Shown: piece by piece, positions 36,513 to 47,371 of the stretch | How positions within the stretch are numbered: position 1 is the first letter of the stretch | Layout of the letters: the number at the start of each line of letters is the position of its first letter | Assembly: GCA_015039315.1 (NCBI GenBank) | Contig: WIDE01000104.1 | Coordinates: forward strand, 46,046-110,045 | Source of the DNA: Clavulina sp. PMI_390 | Taxonomy: Eukaryota > Basidiomycota > Agaricomycetes > Cantharellales > Hydnaceae | Reading direction: 5' to 3' | DNA: 64,000 nucleotides | The notes under the pieces: model-generated | Told to the model about the DNA's origin: nothing | The model's database searches: none | Seen by the model: only the letters and a program-made list of their open reading frames with translations | Made by a program: the position numbers and the translations under genes

Positions 36513-37382
36513 ATTCTATAGGACGAGGAGGACTTTGGCGAGTAACAACAGGGATCGATGGCCCCTTGAGTAACGGATATCGAGTAGTATAGAACGCGAA
36601 ACGTGTCGCAGACAAGAGCGGCCTGCCGATCTGTGGTTGTTGTTGTTGGTGGTTGAGGGCGCGAGTTGAGGTTTGGGCTGGCTTGGAGCTTGGGGTGGGA
36701 GCTTGCCCTTTTTGGGTAACGCGCTTAGATTTGGGCAGCGAACATCAATGTCTAGAAACAGCCACCATCTTGTTGTAGATAAGAGTCAGGATACGAAAAA
36801 GAGTAGACTACGGTTGCGCCAAAATGTATGATAATTCTATGAACCTCAGTGACGACTTGGCGGCCTGTGTAAAAAGGCAGATCGCCGCCCATCGTCTTGA
36901 GAATGGATGTGGAATGGAAGCACTAGACATAATAAGAGTGAATAATCTTCTTCATGGCCTTCTCCAATAGAATCGCCGTTGGTTTTGATGATGTATGGAA
37001 ACGAGGAGCTTGGAGAACGGCCGGGAAATACAGTGTTTCTGGAGGTCTTGAAGAAAGAAATTGCTTGCAAGTGATTGATTTTGATTGGGGGGCTTGTAGA
37101 CCAGGGCATGTTTGATGACACGAAAGATGTGACTTGATGCAGCACAAGATGAATATTTGAGACTTGAAGGAGGGTCTAGGGTTCTTGAAGAGCTTCTTGG
37201 TGCCCATGCGAACGCCTAGGAGCAAAAGGGAGCAAGTGGCAGAAGAAAAAGAAGGAAAGAATAGTCACAAGATACAGAGAGAGACAAAGGAGACGACACC
37301 GAGCAACGATCGACAACTGCATGAGCTGGAGGACCTTGTGTGGGCAGCTTGATACCTCGACGCCCGACGACGAGTCAAGTGG
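36513..37382. other. intergenic
   Basis: Holds the inhibitor-2 promoter and the 3' region of the SR-protein gene. Reverse frames at 36846-37145 and 36923-37225 have no domains and are judged non-coding. Confidence 0.45.
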
Positions 37383-38652
37383 CTAGTAATCCCTCTCACG
37401 GTCCCTCTTGGACGACGAGGCCTCGGGGGAGCGGCTAGTGCGGCGGGGCGAACGGCTACGGCTGCGGCTACGACTGCGATGGCGGTCTCCATCGCGCTCA
37501 TCATACCTATCATCTCTATCTCTCACTCGGTCGCGGTCGCCCTCGCGATCACGGTCGTGATCACGACCATAGTCTGGACTGCGCCGACGACCACCTTCGC
37601 TGCGACGAGGATCATCTCTGTCGCGCCAGCCGCTGCTTCCACCACCACCACCACCACCGCCACCGCCACCGCCACGAGGACGGTCATCGTAGCGATCACG
37701 GTCTCGACGACTGCTGCGGTCGCGGTCATAGTCACGATCACGATCCCGACGACGGGGTGGGGGAGGACGGCGGTCACGGTCGCGGTGGTAGCCCATATAC
37801 TCACCGGGCGTGGACGGGTGGGCACGGTCGGTGACCGAGTAGTCGACGCGGATGTTGCGCTCATTGAGCTCCTGTGGAGAGAAGACAGCGAGAGATGGAC
37901 TATTAGTATGCGGTGCGCGAGTCGCCTTTCGGTACATAAAAGGAGGGGGTTACATACAGTGCCGTTCAGATTTTCAATGCACCGTGTCGCATCTTCAATG
38001 GTGGCCATCGTGACGAAACCAAAGCCGCGTGAACGCCCCGACTGAGGGCAACCAAAGAAAAAAAAATTGAACGGGGTGGGAATCAGTTTTGGCCCGTGGC
38101 CGGACAAACTTGAGACATTCGGCTGGCAACTTACACGTTGATCGTAGACAACAATGGCTTTTTCGACCTTGCCATGTTTGGAGAACTCTGCCTCGAGCTC
38201 GTGCTCTTTGGTGTGGATGCTGAGAGCAAAGACGCCGAGGACTTTGGAGGGCACAGGGGCCTGAATGAATGGATCATAAAGGTGCAAATCATGTTCAGCA
38301 TATATAGAGGGCAGTGGCTCCCTCGAGAACAGGACAGTGCGAGAAAGATAGAGAAGTGATAGAGACTTACAGCACCACGACGAGGTCCATAGCCGCCACG
38401 GGGCCCGCGGGTGCGTTCGCGGTCACGATCACGATCCCGTCGGGGAGGGCTCGGAGAGCGACTGGCATCCCTCAGACGATCGCGATCATGGTCGCGGTCA
38501 CGGTCGCGGTGGTCATACTCGTCGTCTCGGTCTCGGAGACTATGGCGCTGCTCAACGGGGGAGGCCTTGGCTGTGGAAGAGGGGTAAGAATTGTCGGCGT
38601 AAGCATCTGGATGCCGACGAGTGGCGTCAAAGCGCGAGGGTGAGCTGTACAT
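37383..38652 (-). CDS. Tra2-like SR RNA-binding splicing factor
   Basis: A Tra2/SR protein: one RRM flanked by Arg-rich arms. Four exons (38652-38371, 38260-38135, 38041-37958, 37871-37383) give 326 residues from MYSSPSRFDATRR. The N-terminal arm is Arg/Asp-rich (RDRDRDHDRDRLRD, SRSPSPPRR). The RRM runs from VLGVFALSIHTKEHELEAEF (RNP2-like), through SRGFGFVTM (RNP1), to NIRVDYSVTDRAHPSTPG, the Tra2-type linker. The C-terminal arm has RD repeats, a 12-Gly run, then SRSRSRSRSPRRTSRSPE, ending DRERDY. A further upstream exon at 38761-38731 (MANAAADIDD, good donor) looks coding but does not join in phase with the next exon, so the true start is unsure. Confidence 0.88.
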
Positions 38653-39070
38653 GCGGTGCTGTGAACCCAGAATGGGGCATGTCGTGCAAGAGAAAGGCGC
38701 ATAAAGCGGGGCAGAAAAGCATTCACATACCGTCGTCAATGTCGGCAGCAGCGTTGGCCATGGTTGTTGGGTCAGTCAGTAAACTTTGTTCCCTGCACGA
38801 ATGTCACACGCCGGCGCTTACCAGAAACACGGGCCTTGTTCAGAAAAATTTATGTGGTGCGTGTTTGGGAGCCAAACACAGAGCCAAGCAGGGAACGCAG
38901 CTCAGGCGCTTCCATCTTGCCTCACGTGACAAACTAACATCTCTTTTGGACGTCAACAGCAGCAGCAGCCATGGAAAGTTCTTGCCCTCTCATCTAGGCG
39001 TCTCACTCATGCTGATACTTGCGACTGTGCTCTTCTTATCTCTGCTATGATTCGGGCTATATATATATAG

Positions 39071-40000
39071 GGTATCGATATTGCCGCCCACCATGTCAAG
39101 AAGGGTCACCGTTCCGAGCCCAAGAGCGAGGATCCCTACTTGCTTCTCCTCGTCAAGGTAATCGATCTGGCACTTCTGGAGGATCAGAGAGCTAAATCAA
39201 AGGTCTATTGTGGAAATACTAGCTTTACCGCTTCCTTGCCCGACGAACGGATTCCAAGTTCAACCAGGTCAGTTACTTGCCAACTTTTGTCTGTCTGTCT
39301 TTCTAATTATTCAATCGATCCCTTGACTCTCTCTTGCAATTTGCTTCACCTGCTACTACTATCTCTTTGCCATCGATCGATGCTTCCACCCTATGGAATG
39401 CGCCATTTATGATCAACAGGTCATCCTCCGCCGCCTGTACCTCTCCAAAATCAACCGCCCTCCCGTCTCCCTCTCCCGCATTGCCAAGCAAGTCTCGACC
39501 CGCCCCTCATCTGCTGGCAAGATTGTTGTGACTGTGTCGACTGTGACCGATGATGAGCGCATGCTCGAGGTGCCCAAGCTCACCGTCGCTGCTCTCCGCT
39601 TCACCCGCTCTGCCAAGGAGCGCATCCTGAACGCTGGTGGGGAGGTCCTGACGTTCGATCAGCTGGCTCTGCGTGCGCCGACAGGTGCCAACACGGTCCT
39701 GATCCGTGGTGCCAAGAACAGCCGCGAGTCGTTCAAGCACTTTGGGATGGGTGAGTTTTCTGGCTTGATCGTTCGATTGGGATGAGATGTGCTCGTCGAT
39801 CATTTGGCTAAATGTCTCTATCCTTTTTTTCCCCTCACACCAGGTCCTCACAAGAACAAAAAGCCCCATGTCATCTCGAAGGGCCGCAAATTCGAGCGTG
39901 CTCGTGGTCGGAGAAAGGTACAGCTGTGTTTTGTATTTGCTCATAGCTCGTCTCTAATTTGCTCTATCGTTCTACACAGTCCCGTGGCTTCAAGGTATAA
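39071..40000 (+). CDS. RPL18: 60S ribosomal protein L18 (eL18), first ATG exon not found
   Basis: Five exons (39071-39157, 39223-39267, 39420-39750, 39844-39917, 39980-40000) encode all but the initiator Met of a 186-residue L18. Blocks seen are [117 protein letters not shown] and a last exon SRGFKV, all diagnostic. Exon 39071 starts in phase 0 with GGT, so the ATG must lie in an upstream mini-exon, as is common in fungal ribosomal-protein genes. The only ATG followed directly by GT upstream is 38760-38762, with a poor donor (GTTGTT). The exact start is left open. Confidence 0.92.
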
Positions 40001-40385
40001 ACTTGGATGCCATGCCTTGTGGTCGCTGCGTGCTTTCTACGCCGAGGTGGGGGCCCAATTGGTGGCTATTTTTGTCGCTGGATGGTGGTGGTGTCGATGC
40101 CGATATGCGTATTATGAATCAACCTTTTCGATGTACACACTGCATCCGTCTACTTTGTGCCCTATGTTCCATGCTTTTTTGCCCTGCATTCTGTTTTCTA
40201 TCTGTCCGAGTCTGACTGAGTGAGTTGGCGTGGGACCTTTTCCATGAACCTGTGATTAGCTAAGCAGCATTGGACTCCCACGGTACCTCCCCAGGCTCCG
40301 ACCCTGTCAACTTGAAAGAAGCCAACGAACCAAAACATTGGACTCACAAGCTCCGTCGTTGCAAGACTGCGTCTCATCCACCACC
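40001..40385. other. intergenic
   Basis: The 3' region of L18 and the 5' region of the acyltransferase, both on the plus strand. Nothing else supported. Confidence 0.4.
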
Positions 40386-42586
40386 ATGGTCATCCTTGAC
40401 CCCCTCTTCAATGCTGCATCCAGCGCAGCGGGCCTGCCCGTTGACCAGCTCAAAGTACGCGAAAGCACACGTCGTCACATTCTTCCCCAACGCACGCCTA
40501 ATTCTATTTTGCATTTTCTCTGCATATTTTGTTTCCAGCTCATCTTTTGCCTGCTCGTCGCGTACCCCCTAGGATCCCTCTACACGAGGGTCCCCACCAC
40601 CTCGCCCACCCTCCGCCATGGCTACTCCATCGCCACCGCCCTATTCTTCCTCACCATCGTCTTCCACCTCTACTTTGGCGTCGCACAGCTCGTCGCAGAG
40701 TCCCTCTTCACCTACTTTGCCGCCCGCTTCGTGCGCTCATCCTCCATGCCCTGGATTGTCTTCGCCGCCACCATGGGCCACTTGACTGTGAACCATGCTA
40801 TCCGGGCCATCTACGGCGTCGGATTGGACACTGTCGAAATCACCGGAGCTCAGATGGTGTTGACCATGAAGCTCACCACATTCGCATGGAATGTCTATGA
40901 CGGAAGGAGGCCAGTTGCAGTGCGTATCTTATTTTTGCGCATTTTATCTGCATTTTTTGTTGTCGTGTGTGTAAATCTCTACTAACACACAGTACTCCTT
41001 TTTTTCGTGAATGCTATGATAATAGGAGCTTGATGCCTCCCAACTTGCCACCCGCATCGTCGAGTTCCCCTCCCTTCTTTCCTTCTTTGGCTACGTCTTC
41101 TACTTCCCTGGCATTCTCGTCGGCCCCACCGTCGAGTATACCTACTACGAGCAGCTCGTCACCGGCAAGCTCTTTGCTTCGGTCACTGCCGCTTCTGAGG
41201 GCAGTGGCAAAGTGAAGCGTGTTCCCGAGGGCCGCAAGAGGGTCGCATACACCAAGATGCTCCTGGGCTTGTTCTTCCTGGGCGTCTACGCTGCGAGTGG
41301 GGGCAACTATGAGTATGAGCGACTGCTCGAACCCGAGTTCAGGCAGCTTAGTGCTTTCTCAAGGTTCGTGCCATGATTGCACCGATCTTGCTCTTGCTTT
41401 TCTTCTTTGTTCCTGACCTACGTGTTCACCCCTCGTATACTCACCGCCGATGGTTATCACATGTTGAATCAACTCGATCCCGGGTCCCGATGCGATGACG
41501 GCGCCCGGCGCACAACCAACTTTTCATTTCCCCTGTGAATAAATTCACCCACCGGCAGGTTTACCCTCATCCAGGTGCTCGGCTTTGTTGCTCGTACCAA
41601 GTATTATGGTGTCTGGCTCCTCACCGAGGTTCGTATTCGTTTGTCTCTCTCCAGACAGAAGGGGTAGGTATCCGTCGATCCTTACAATTTGTTTACCCAT
41701 CGCAGGGCGCTTGCATCCTCACTGGTCTCGGCTTCAATGGCTACGGCAAGAAGGGCGAAACTCTGTGGAACCGTACGGCTAACATCGATATCGCCAATAT
41801 CGAATTTGCGCCCAATTTCAAGGTGCTTCTGGATAGCTGGAACATGAACACTAATGTGTGGCTCCGTAATTGCGTGTACAAGCGCGTGACGCCCAAGGGC
41901 AAGAAGCCCGGCTTTTCGAGCACCATGATCACGTTCTTGACGAGCGCATTCTGGGTAAGAGCGCCGCTTTCTTATAGGATCTCATATGCGATCGTCTAAC
42001 GACCGCTCGTTTGCTTTTCTGTGTCTTGTAGCATGGGATTGCTGTCGGCTACTACATGTCCTTCTTCCTTGGTGGCTTCATCCAGCATGTTGCGCGCCTT
42101 GCCCGGCAATACTTCCGTCCTTTCGTCCTCCTACCAAACCCAGGCGGCGCCGCGCTCGCGCCCATCGCCCCCGTCCCACCCACTCTGGCCAAGCGCGCAT
42201 ACGATGCGGCGGGCATCCTCATCTCCATCACCATGCTTAACTACGCCGTCGCTCCCTTCCAGCTCCTCGACTGGAAGCGCAGCGTCGCTGCCTGGCATGC
42301 AATGGACTGGTATGGCCACGCTCTCATCGTGCTCGCGATGGTCTTCTTCAACGCGGGTGGTGCCAAGACATGTGCGGGTATGCTCAAGAAGCGCGGAATC
42401 GACGTCAAGGCAAAGAAGGGCCCCGCCAAGCCGACGCCCATGTCGGCAGCGCCTGTAGGGACTAATGGAACAACGACACCCGTCACCCCTGGTGTGCTTG
42501 GTGCCCCGAATGGATTCTCGCTGGTGGTGCCGAATGTTGACCAGGGTGTGAAGCAGGCCGCAAGCGCGATGGAATTCACCAAGTAG
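40386..42586 (+). CDS. MBOAT lysophospholipid acyltransferase (Ale1/Lpt1-like)
   Basis: MBOAT acyltransferases re-acylate lysophospholipids in the ER membrane. Six exons (40386-40454, 40539-40919, 41026-41363, 41559-41628, 41706-41954, 42032-42586) give 553 residues. There are many hydrophobic segments. The conserved MBOAT sequence YVFYFPGILVGPTVEYTYYE and the catalytic residues are in place: Asn in LDSWNMNTNVWLRNCVYKR and His in LTSAFWHGIAVGYYMSFF. FPGIL.GP..EY and W-x-x-NT--WLR are typical of the LPCAT/Ale1 group. The C-terminus is a Lys/Pro/Thr-rich cytosolic tail without a clear KKXX retrieval signal. ATG 40386 has a good context (caccATGg). Confidence 0.92.
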
Positions 42587-43157
42587 GTTGAATGATTATG
42601 GGAAAACGTGGTGAGAAGACGATGAAGATGGCCCTAGAGATGGGTGGACGTTATTCATACATCGACTCGTTTGCTCTTCCTTCTTCTCTTCTCTTGCCGC
42701 AGTTGGGTGCTTCACTTGTTAGCTACGTTACTTTCCGAGATTACAATCCTACAATAGTCGACTTCGTTCGTTCCAATTCTGTGCAACAAGTTCTTTTCTA
42801 CAAACTCTGCATACCGATATTACGAAACTTAACATTGGACCAGAAAGTATGTACAGAACAGTCGAGCATCAACTGGAGACTCTCATTACAATCACTCTAC
42901 CCCGGCACGCTTACTGCTGGCTATAAGTCTAAGGCTACCCTGGCAGCTTGAAAGTATAGTTGTGGGCCGCTTCGGCGTAAACATGATTGATTCACTAGCA
43001 CTAGCTGCACGAGTTACTCGAGCTTGAGACCTACTTTTATCAATAGGCACATCGATCATACATCACAGTGTATGTGAATACACCATACCGTACAGTAGAT
43101 TCCCCAGCTGGGATGGTTGTCGTTGGGCGCGCGGCGTTTATAGGCTCCCCAAAGAGC
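42587..43157. other. intergenic between convergent genes
   Basis: The 3' flank of the acyltransferase (+) and the epimerase-exostosin gene (-). A 119-residue ATG frame at 42592-42951 starts 5 bases after the acyltransferase stop and has no domain, so it is judged part of the 3' UTR. Confidence 0.45.
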
Positions 43158-46100
43158 TCACGGACGATCATACGCGTCGTCCAAAGGCCACATTGTTAGC
43201 ATCTTCATTCTTGTTGAATGCAATGCCCAAAACAACGGGCCACGCCGTGCATTGTCCTCCTGGCTACCCAAGATAATTTTTTGCGCTGCTTCTTCCGTCA
43301 TATCGTCAAGAGGGTAGACAAATGCGTCTCGAACGAGCATCAGGTTCATCTGTAATCTCTCTATATCGTCGATGAAGTAGCGAGAGAGAAGGATGTCCTC
43401 CAGCTGGGCAAGCTCCCATGTTTCAACACGAACTGAGAATTTAGACCAGTCCAGCATGTCGAAAAAAGGAGGGTGCGTGGCATGCCCGATGAGCACAGGG
43501 ATGCAGCCTGCAAATATTGAATCTACGAGACGAGTTGACCAGCCTGGGCGTGCAAAAGATCCGCCAGTCGAGAGCGAGGGCTGTTAGCGTACGTGCAGGA
43601 CGACTGAGCGACTGCCACTCACCAGTAGTTCCTGCGGGTTGTGGACAGAATATCGTGTTGTTCAATATCCCCATGTAATCGTATTCCCCGGTATTATCCC
43701 ACAGAGTTACAAGGTCTGGGCCCTCTTCTTCCAAACCGTTGAGCCGCCTACTTGACCGCTCCCCCGAATTCCAGCCTGCTCTATTACACATGAGTTGCTG
43801 GCGATTAAGCCGGCCCGTGCCCCACAGAGTGCCTTTGAATGTCGCAAGTACATGTCTTTCGCGCGCGGGCTTGACGGACGATATTGAAGAGAATATATTG
43901 AGGAGTTTCGTGGAGAGGCAAGTGCGGGGAGAGACCCTGTAGAACGAAACAGTAAGCCATAAGGAGGGACGATCTGGAAGCAAATCAAACCATACACCAC
44001 ATCCTGATGTGGACGGTAGCATGGACTGTTCAGGTCACCCATAACACTCCACGCTGTGGTCGATTTCACTAATGGATGGACTGTCAAGCCCATCTTGTCA
44101 CGCATCCGCCATACATTCCTACAAATGACTGCTCCATGAATACCACGACCCCTGAACGTACAAAGATTGACGACCGGATTTATACATACCAGTCGAAAGC
44201 AAGACATTGTCCCCAATCGTGCGTGAAAGGAATGATGACTTTTGACTCGTCAAACTGTTCGACGTTCTGTCGAACCCATTGGTATGTGTGGTCAATGCGC
44301 CCGTCCGACTATAATACGACAAACATGGCAACAGAATGAGTATACACTGCGCCCACATCTATCGCATAGAGCTTAGGAACTTGGACTCACATTGAATCTC
44401 CCCTGGTAGTGCCTGATAAACACCATTTCAGCAGCTTTCGCGGGCACGCTGCCCATCCGCATTAGGCCTCTCTCCATCTGCGCATCAGCACTGTAGCAAT
44501 GTTCATTCATGAGCGTACCGGGCTCCACCATCTCGCCATTCAGCCCTCTAAGGTTGGCCAGCCAGTCCGCGTCATCTGGGGTCAGAGGGGCGACGTGAAT
44601 ATTGGGGAAACGAGGGTGGGAGGAGAGGTAGGAAGCCGCTTGCGGTCGAAGAGTGGACCTCCATGATGCCCGCACCACTCTCTCTTCCAGAGTTGCTTGT
44701 CCCTTTTGACCGGCAGTAGACGGGGGAGGGAATGATATATCATTCATGTATGCATAATCCGTGAATGGGAATTTATTTCTCGCGACACACGAAGAGAGGA
44801 CGCATTGGCAATCCCCCGTATCCAAACATACGGTTGGATGATCATCATGGCATATGTTTGAGCACGCAGGGAGATTGGCATAAGCCCACTCGGTTGGGAG
44901 GCGGCTCAATTTTGGGGAGTGAGGTTGATGGTGTTGGCTATCAGTGGAAGATAACGCCACGAGATCGGCTTGAGCCTTTCTTTGGGCACGAGCGATCCGA
45001 CTGCAGAGAGCTTTGGCGGACGACGCGCGGAATGGACGTGCTGAAGATGTTCTCTGGTACTGCACACTCCATTCAATGGCTAGTTAGCAGGGTCAGTAAT
45101 GTAATCTGAGTTCGAATTATTTGAAACACTTACGGTCGTTTTGGGAAAATGGCCATGGTGGGGGAGACGGACAGCAAGTCGGACTTAGTCGAATATTCCA
45201 AACATTGTCGGACCTAGCATCGACATGCGCAAGTGAGAAATTACCCCCGATGTATGTAGGGCTTATCAGCTGGAGAGGAGGATTCGTTTCGGGGACGACT
45301 AGGCGAACTGTGCTTTCTCTGGAATCAGGGTTGACATGCAACTCCCAATCAACGAGTGGACGCTTCCCAGCTGATGACGTAGTGAGGTTAGTTTCAAAGA
45401 TCTTTCCTAGTTTGACGGGGCCGGGAGCGATGGAAGCGTCGTTGGCGTCCCTCCAGATCCCGAGGTAGGAAGGTTCGGCACCGTCGAATGTCTCGCGCTC
45501 CCATCCGCGCAATCGTATAAGCGTCGGCGGATCACTCTGATGTGTGGTATCTTCATCCTTGGTCCGAGTGGGGCGAGCAATCGACACAACTAATGTACTC
45601 ATGGTCCTTGCCACATCCTTGTGAGTGGCCGCATTCAGCGGTCTGACCGACCAATGATCCCCTTCCTCGAAGTCTGGCGGTGTAAGCCCAACAAACTCGC
45701 CTTGGACGTCCAAATCTACGTGGGCAAGACAGCCGTCCAGCTTCAGGATATCGAGATATTGCTGCTCGAAGTCCTTTGAGGCTGCGCTTGATTGCCAGCA
45801 TGTGCTCTCAAACGTTCGAGATAGGAACGAGGAGAGGTGTTGGAGGTGTGTTTTTACATATAGTCGTAGGCCTTTTTGAATAGTGACGCGAGCATTGAAG
45901 CCAAGGAATTTTCTTGCTTTAGTCGTATCCACGCGGTAAACGTTGGGGTATTGACTATCGGTGGCTATGTACCGAATTGGTGATTTCGAGTTTGTGAGCG
46001 TCACGATGGTGTCAACGAGGGAGGGGATCTTGGCAGTGAAGCTGGATGCAATGTTGTAGACTTCGAATGAGAAAGACGGGGATGAGGTGAAGGGGGCAAA

Positions 46101-47189
46101 GGGCCACTTGTTGTGATGGTGCAAGGACGTGTTAATATGAGAAATGGCGAGCATGAATGCATCAACGCAGTCGTCCTGGTGAAGCATGTCGAGCTAAACT
46201 TGACTCAGTTGAGAACAGCCAGAAAAGACCAATCAGTGCTGGAAACTTACAACTTGCTCCCCACCAGATATCTGAATGGCTTGATGTGATAGAGCTTGGG
46301 TTGTGATAGAAGGCACAAGCCGCTCAGAGTGATCATATATATCACCGTACACATTGGATAATCTGAGGACAACGGCGTGTATGCCTCCGCTCGGGGAGGT
46401 AGTCTCGCGCATCAAGCCAGATATGCGGCTTTGGACAATGCTTTCCGCTGCCAGCTTGGACAGCCCAAAAGCATTGCCAGGTTTCGTTTCGTCATCTTCT
46501 CGAATCGGAACATCACTACCAAGGCTACCATCCCCATAGACTTCTAGTGAGCTCGCAAGGATGAACCATCGCTTTCCATGGTCTTTCGTATTGAGTTGTG
46601 TCAAAGCATCAAACACGATTTCTGTTCCCCGTTCGTTCACGTCCATACAGTCATTCGAATTGCGTTGGCACCAGGCTACGCGAGAGACAGCAGCAAGATG
46701 GATGACTCCCACAACATCGAGGGTGAGAGCAGATGCGAGGGCGGTGGTATTGCGAATGTCGCCAGCATGAACTCGAAGAAGTGCCTGATTCTCCAAGCTG
46801 GTGCGAGGGAGTTCGTCAGGATGGAACGAAGTTTCGAGGATTGTGACTGGGGTATTGGAGGCGAGGAGACGACGGGTGATGCTTTTGCCTGTGCGGGCAA
46901 TAGGACTTTGAGAATGTACGAACTGGGGCAGGCGGATAGGAATCGTGGGAAACTCACCGATACTTCCTCCACCGCCTGTGACAAGAACACGTCCCCGGGC
47001 TGTCTGTTTTGTCTGGCCCCCGAGGTCAATATGACCGCCAAAACCAACCTCAGGCGATCCGCCGTTGGAAGCGATGGTTACATCCACTCGGCTCGAAGCT
47101 GGGGCCCAGAACTGCCAAACTAAATCAGAGTGCCGGCCATGACATAAGTCGAGGACAGAAGATGCGTACACTGAAGACCAAGCCCTCAT
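43158..47189 (-). CDS. NAD-dependent epimerase/dehydratase - exostosin (GT47) fusion
   Basis: Eight exons (47189-46958, 46888-46251, 46193-45134, 45079-44391, 44308-44190, 44118-43996, 43936-43623, 43543-43158) join in phase to 1,186 residues. Residues about 68-400 are an extended SDR sugar-nucleotide epimerase/dehydratase: VLVTGGGGSIGKSI, HAGDIRNTTAL, GVIHLAAVSRVAW, ASSLEVYGD, LRLSNVYGD, LHQDDCVDAF. The catalytic YxxxK reads NAFGLSKLAAES, with Phe for Tyr. A middle part (about 400-690) is unassigned. A Cys cluster (CSNICHDDHPTVCLDTGDCQC) follows, then an exostosin domain: TWLTPDD-like NIHVAPLTPDDADW, VIIPFTHDWGQC, RPHQDVVV, LATFKGTLWGTGRL, FCPQPAGTTGWSTRLVDSIF, GCIPVLIGHATHPPF. It presumably acts on cell-surface or secreted glycans. 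No N-terminal membrane anchor is visible in the chosen start. Confidence 0.85.
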
Positions 47190-47371
47190 AAACTAGAAGA
47201 CACAAAACTAAAGAGAGTGTTCCACGTATCCATCGGGACCTCAAGAAAGCGTTTTGCAAGCCTGGGGGCATTCGAGCATGGTATTGCTTGGAAAGCTATC
47301 ACGGTCCACGCTAACACAATAAACAGGGAACAATAAATCTGGTCGCCAGCGAAACGCAAAACAGCGGGCGA

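Noticed and set aside
37479..38045. 188-residue plus-strand ORF rich in Val, Ile and Thr
   Set aside because: Antisense image of the Arg/Asp repeats of the SR protein.
42592..42951. 119-residue ORF just after the acyltransferase stop
   Set aside because: No domain and no splice support; it is most simply 3' UTR of the acyltransferase.
43540..43623. Apparent broken splice acceptor (CG) in the exostosin exon
   Set aside because: Using the downstream GCCCAG acceptor restores the frame (AGTTG joined to WSTRLVDSIF), so no lesion is needed.
43936..43996. Apparent frameshift between RPHQDVV and the next exostosin exon
   Set aside because: Donor GTATGG, placed two bases later than first assumed, gives a 59-nt intron and reads QDVVVSPRT in frame.
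46958..47189. Signal peptide at the start of the fusion protein
   Set aside because: The N-terminus lacks a hydrophobic core of adequate length and contains several charged residues.
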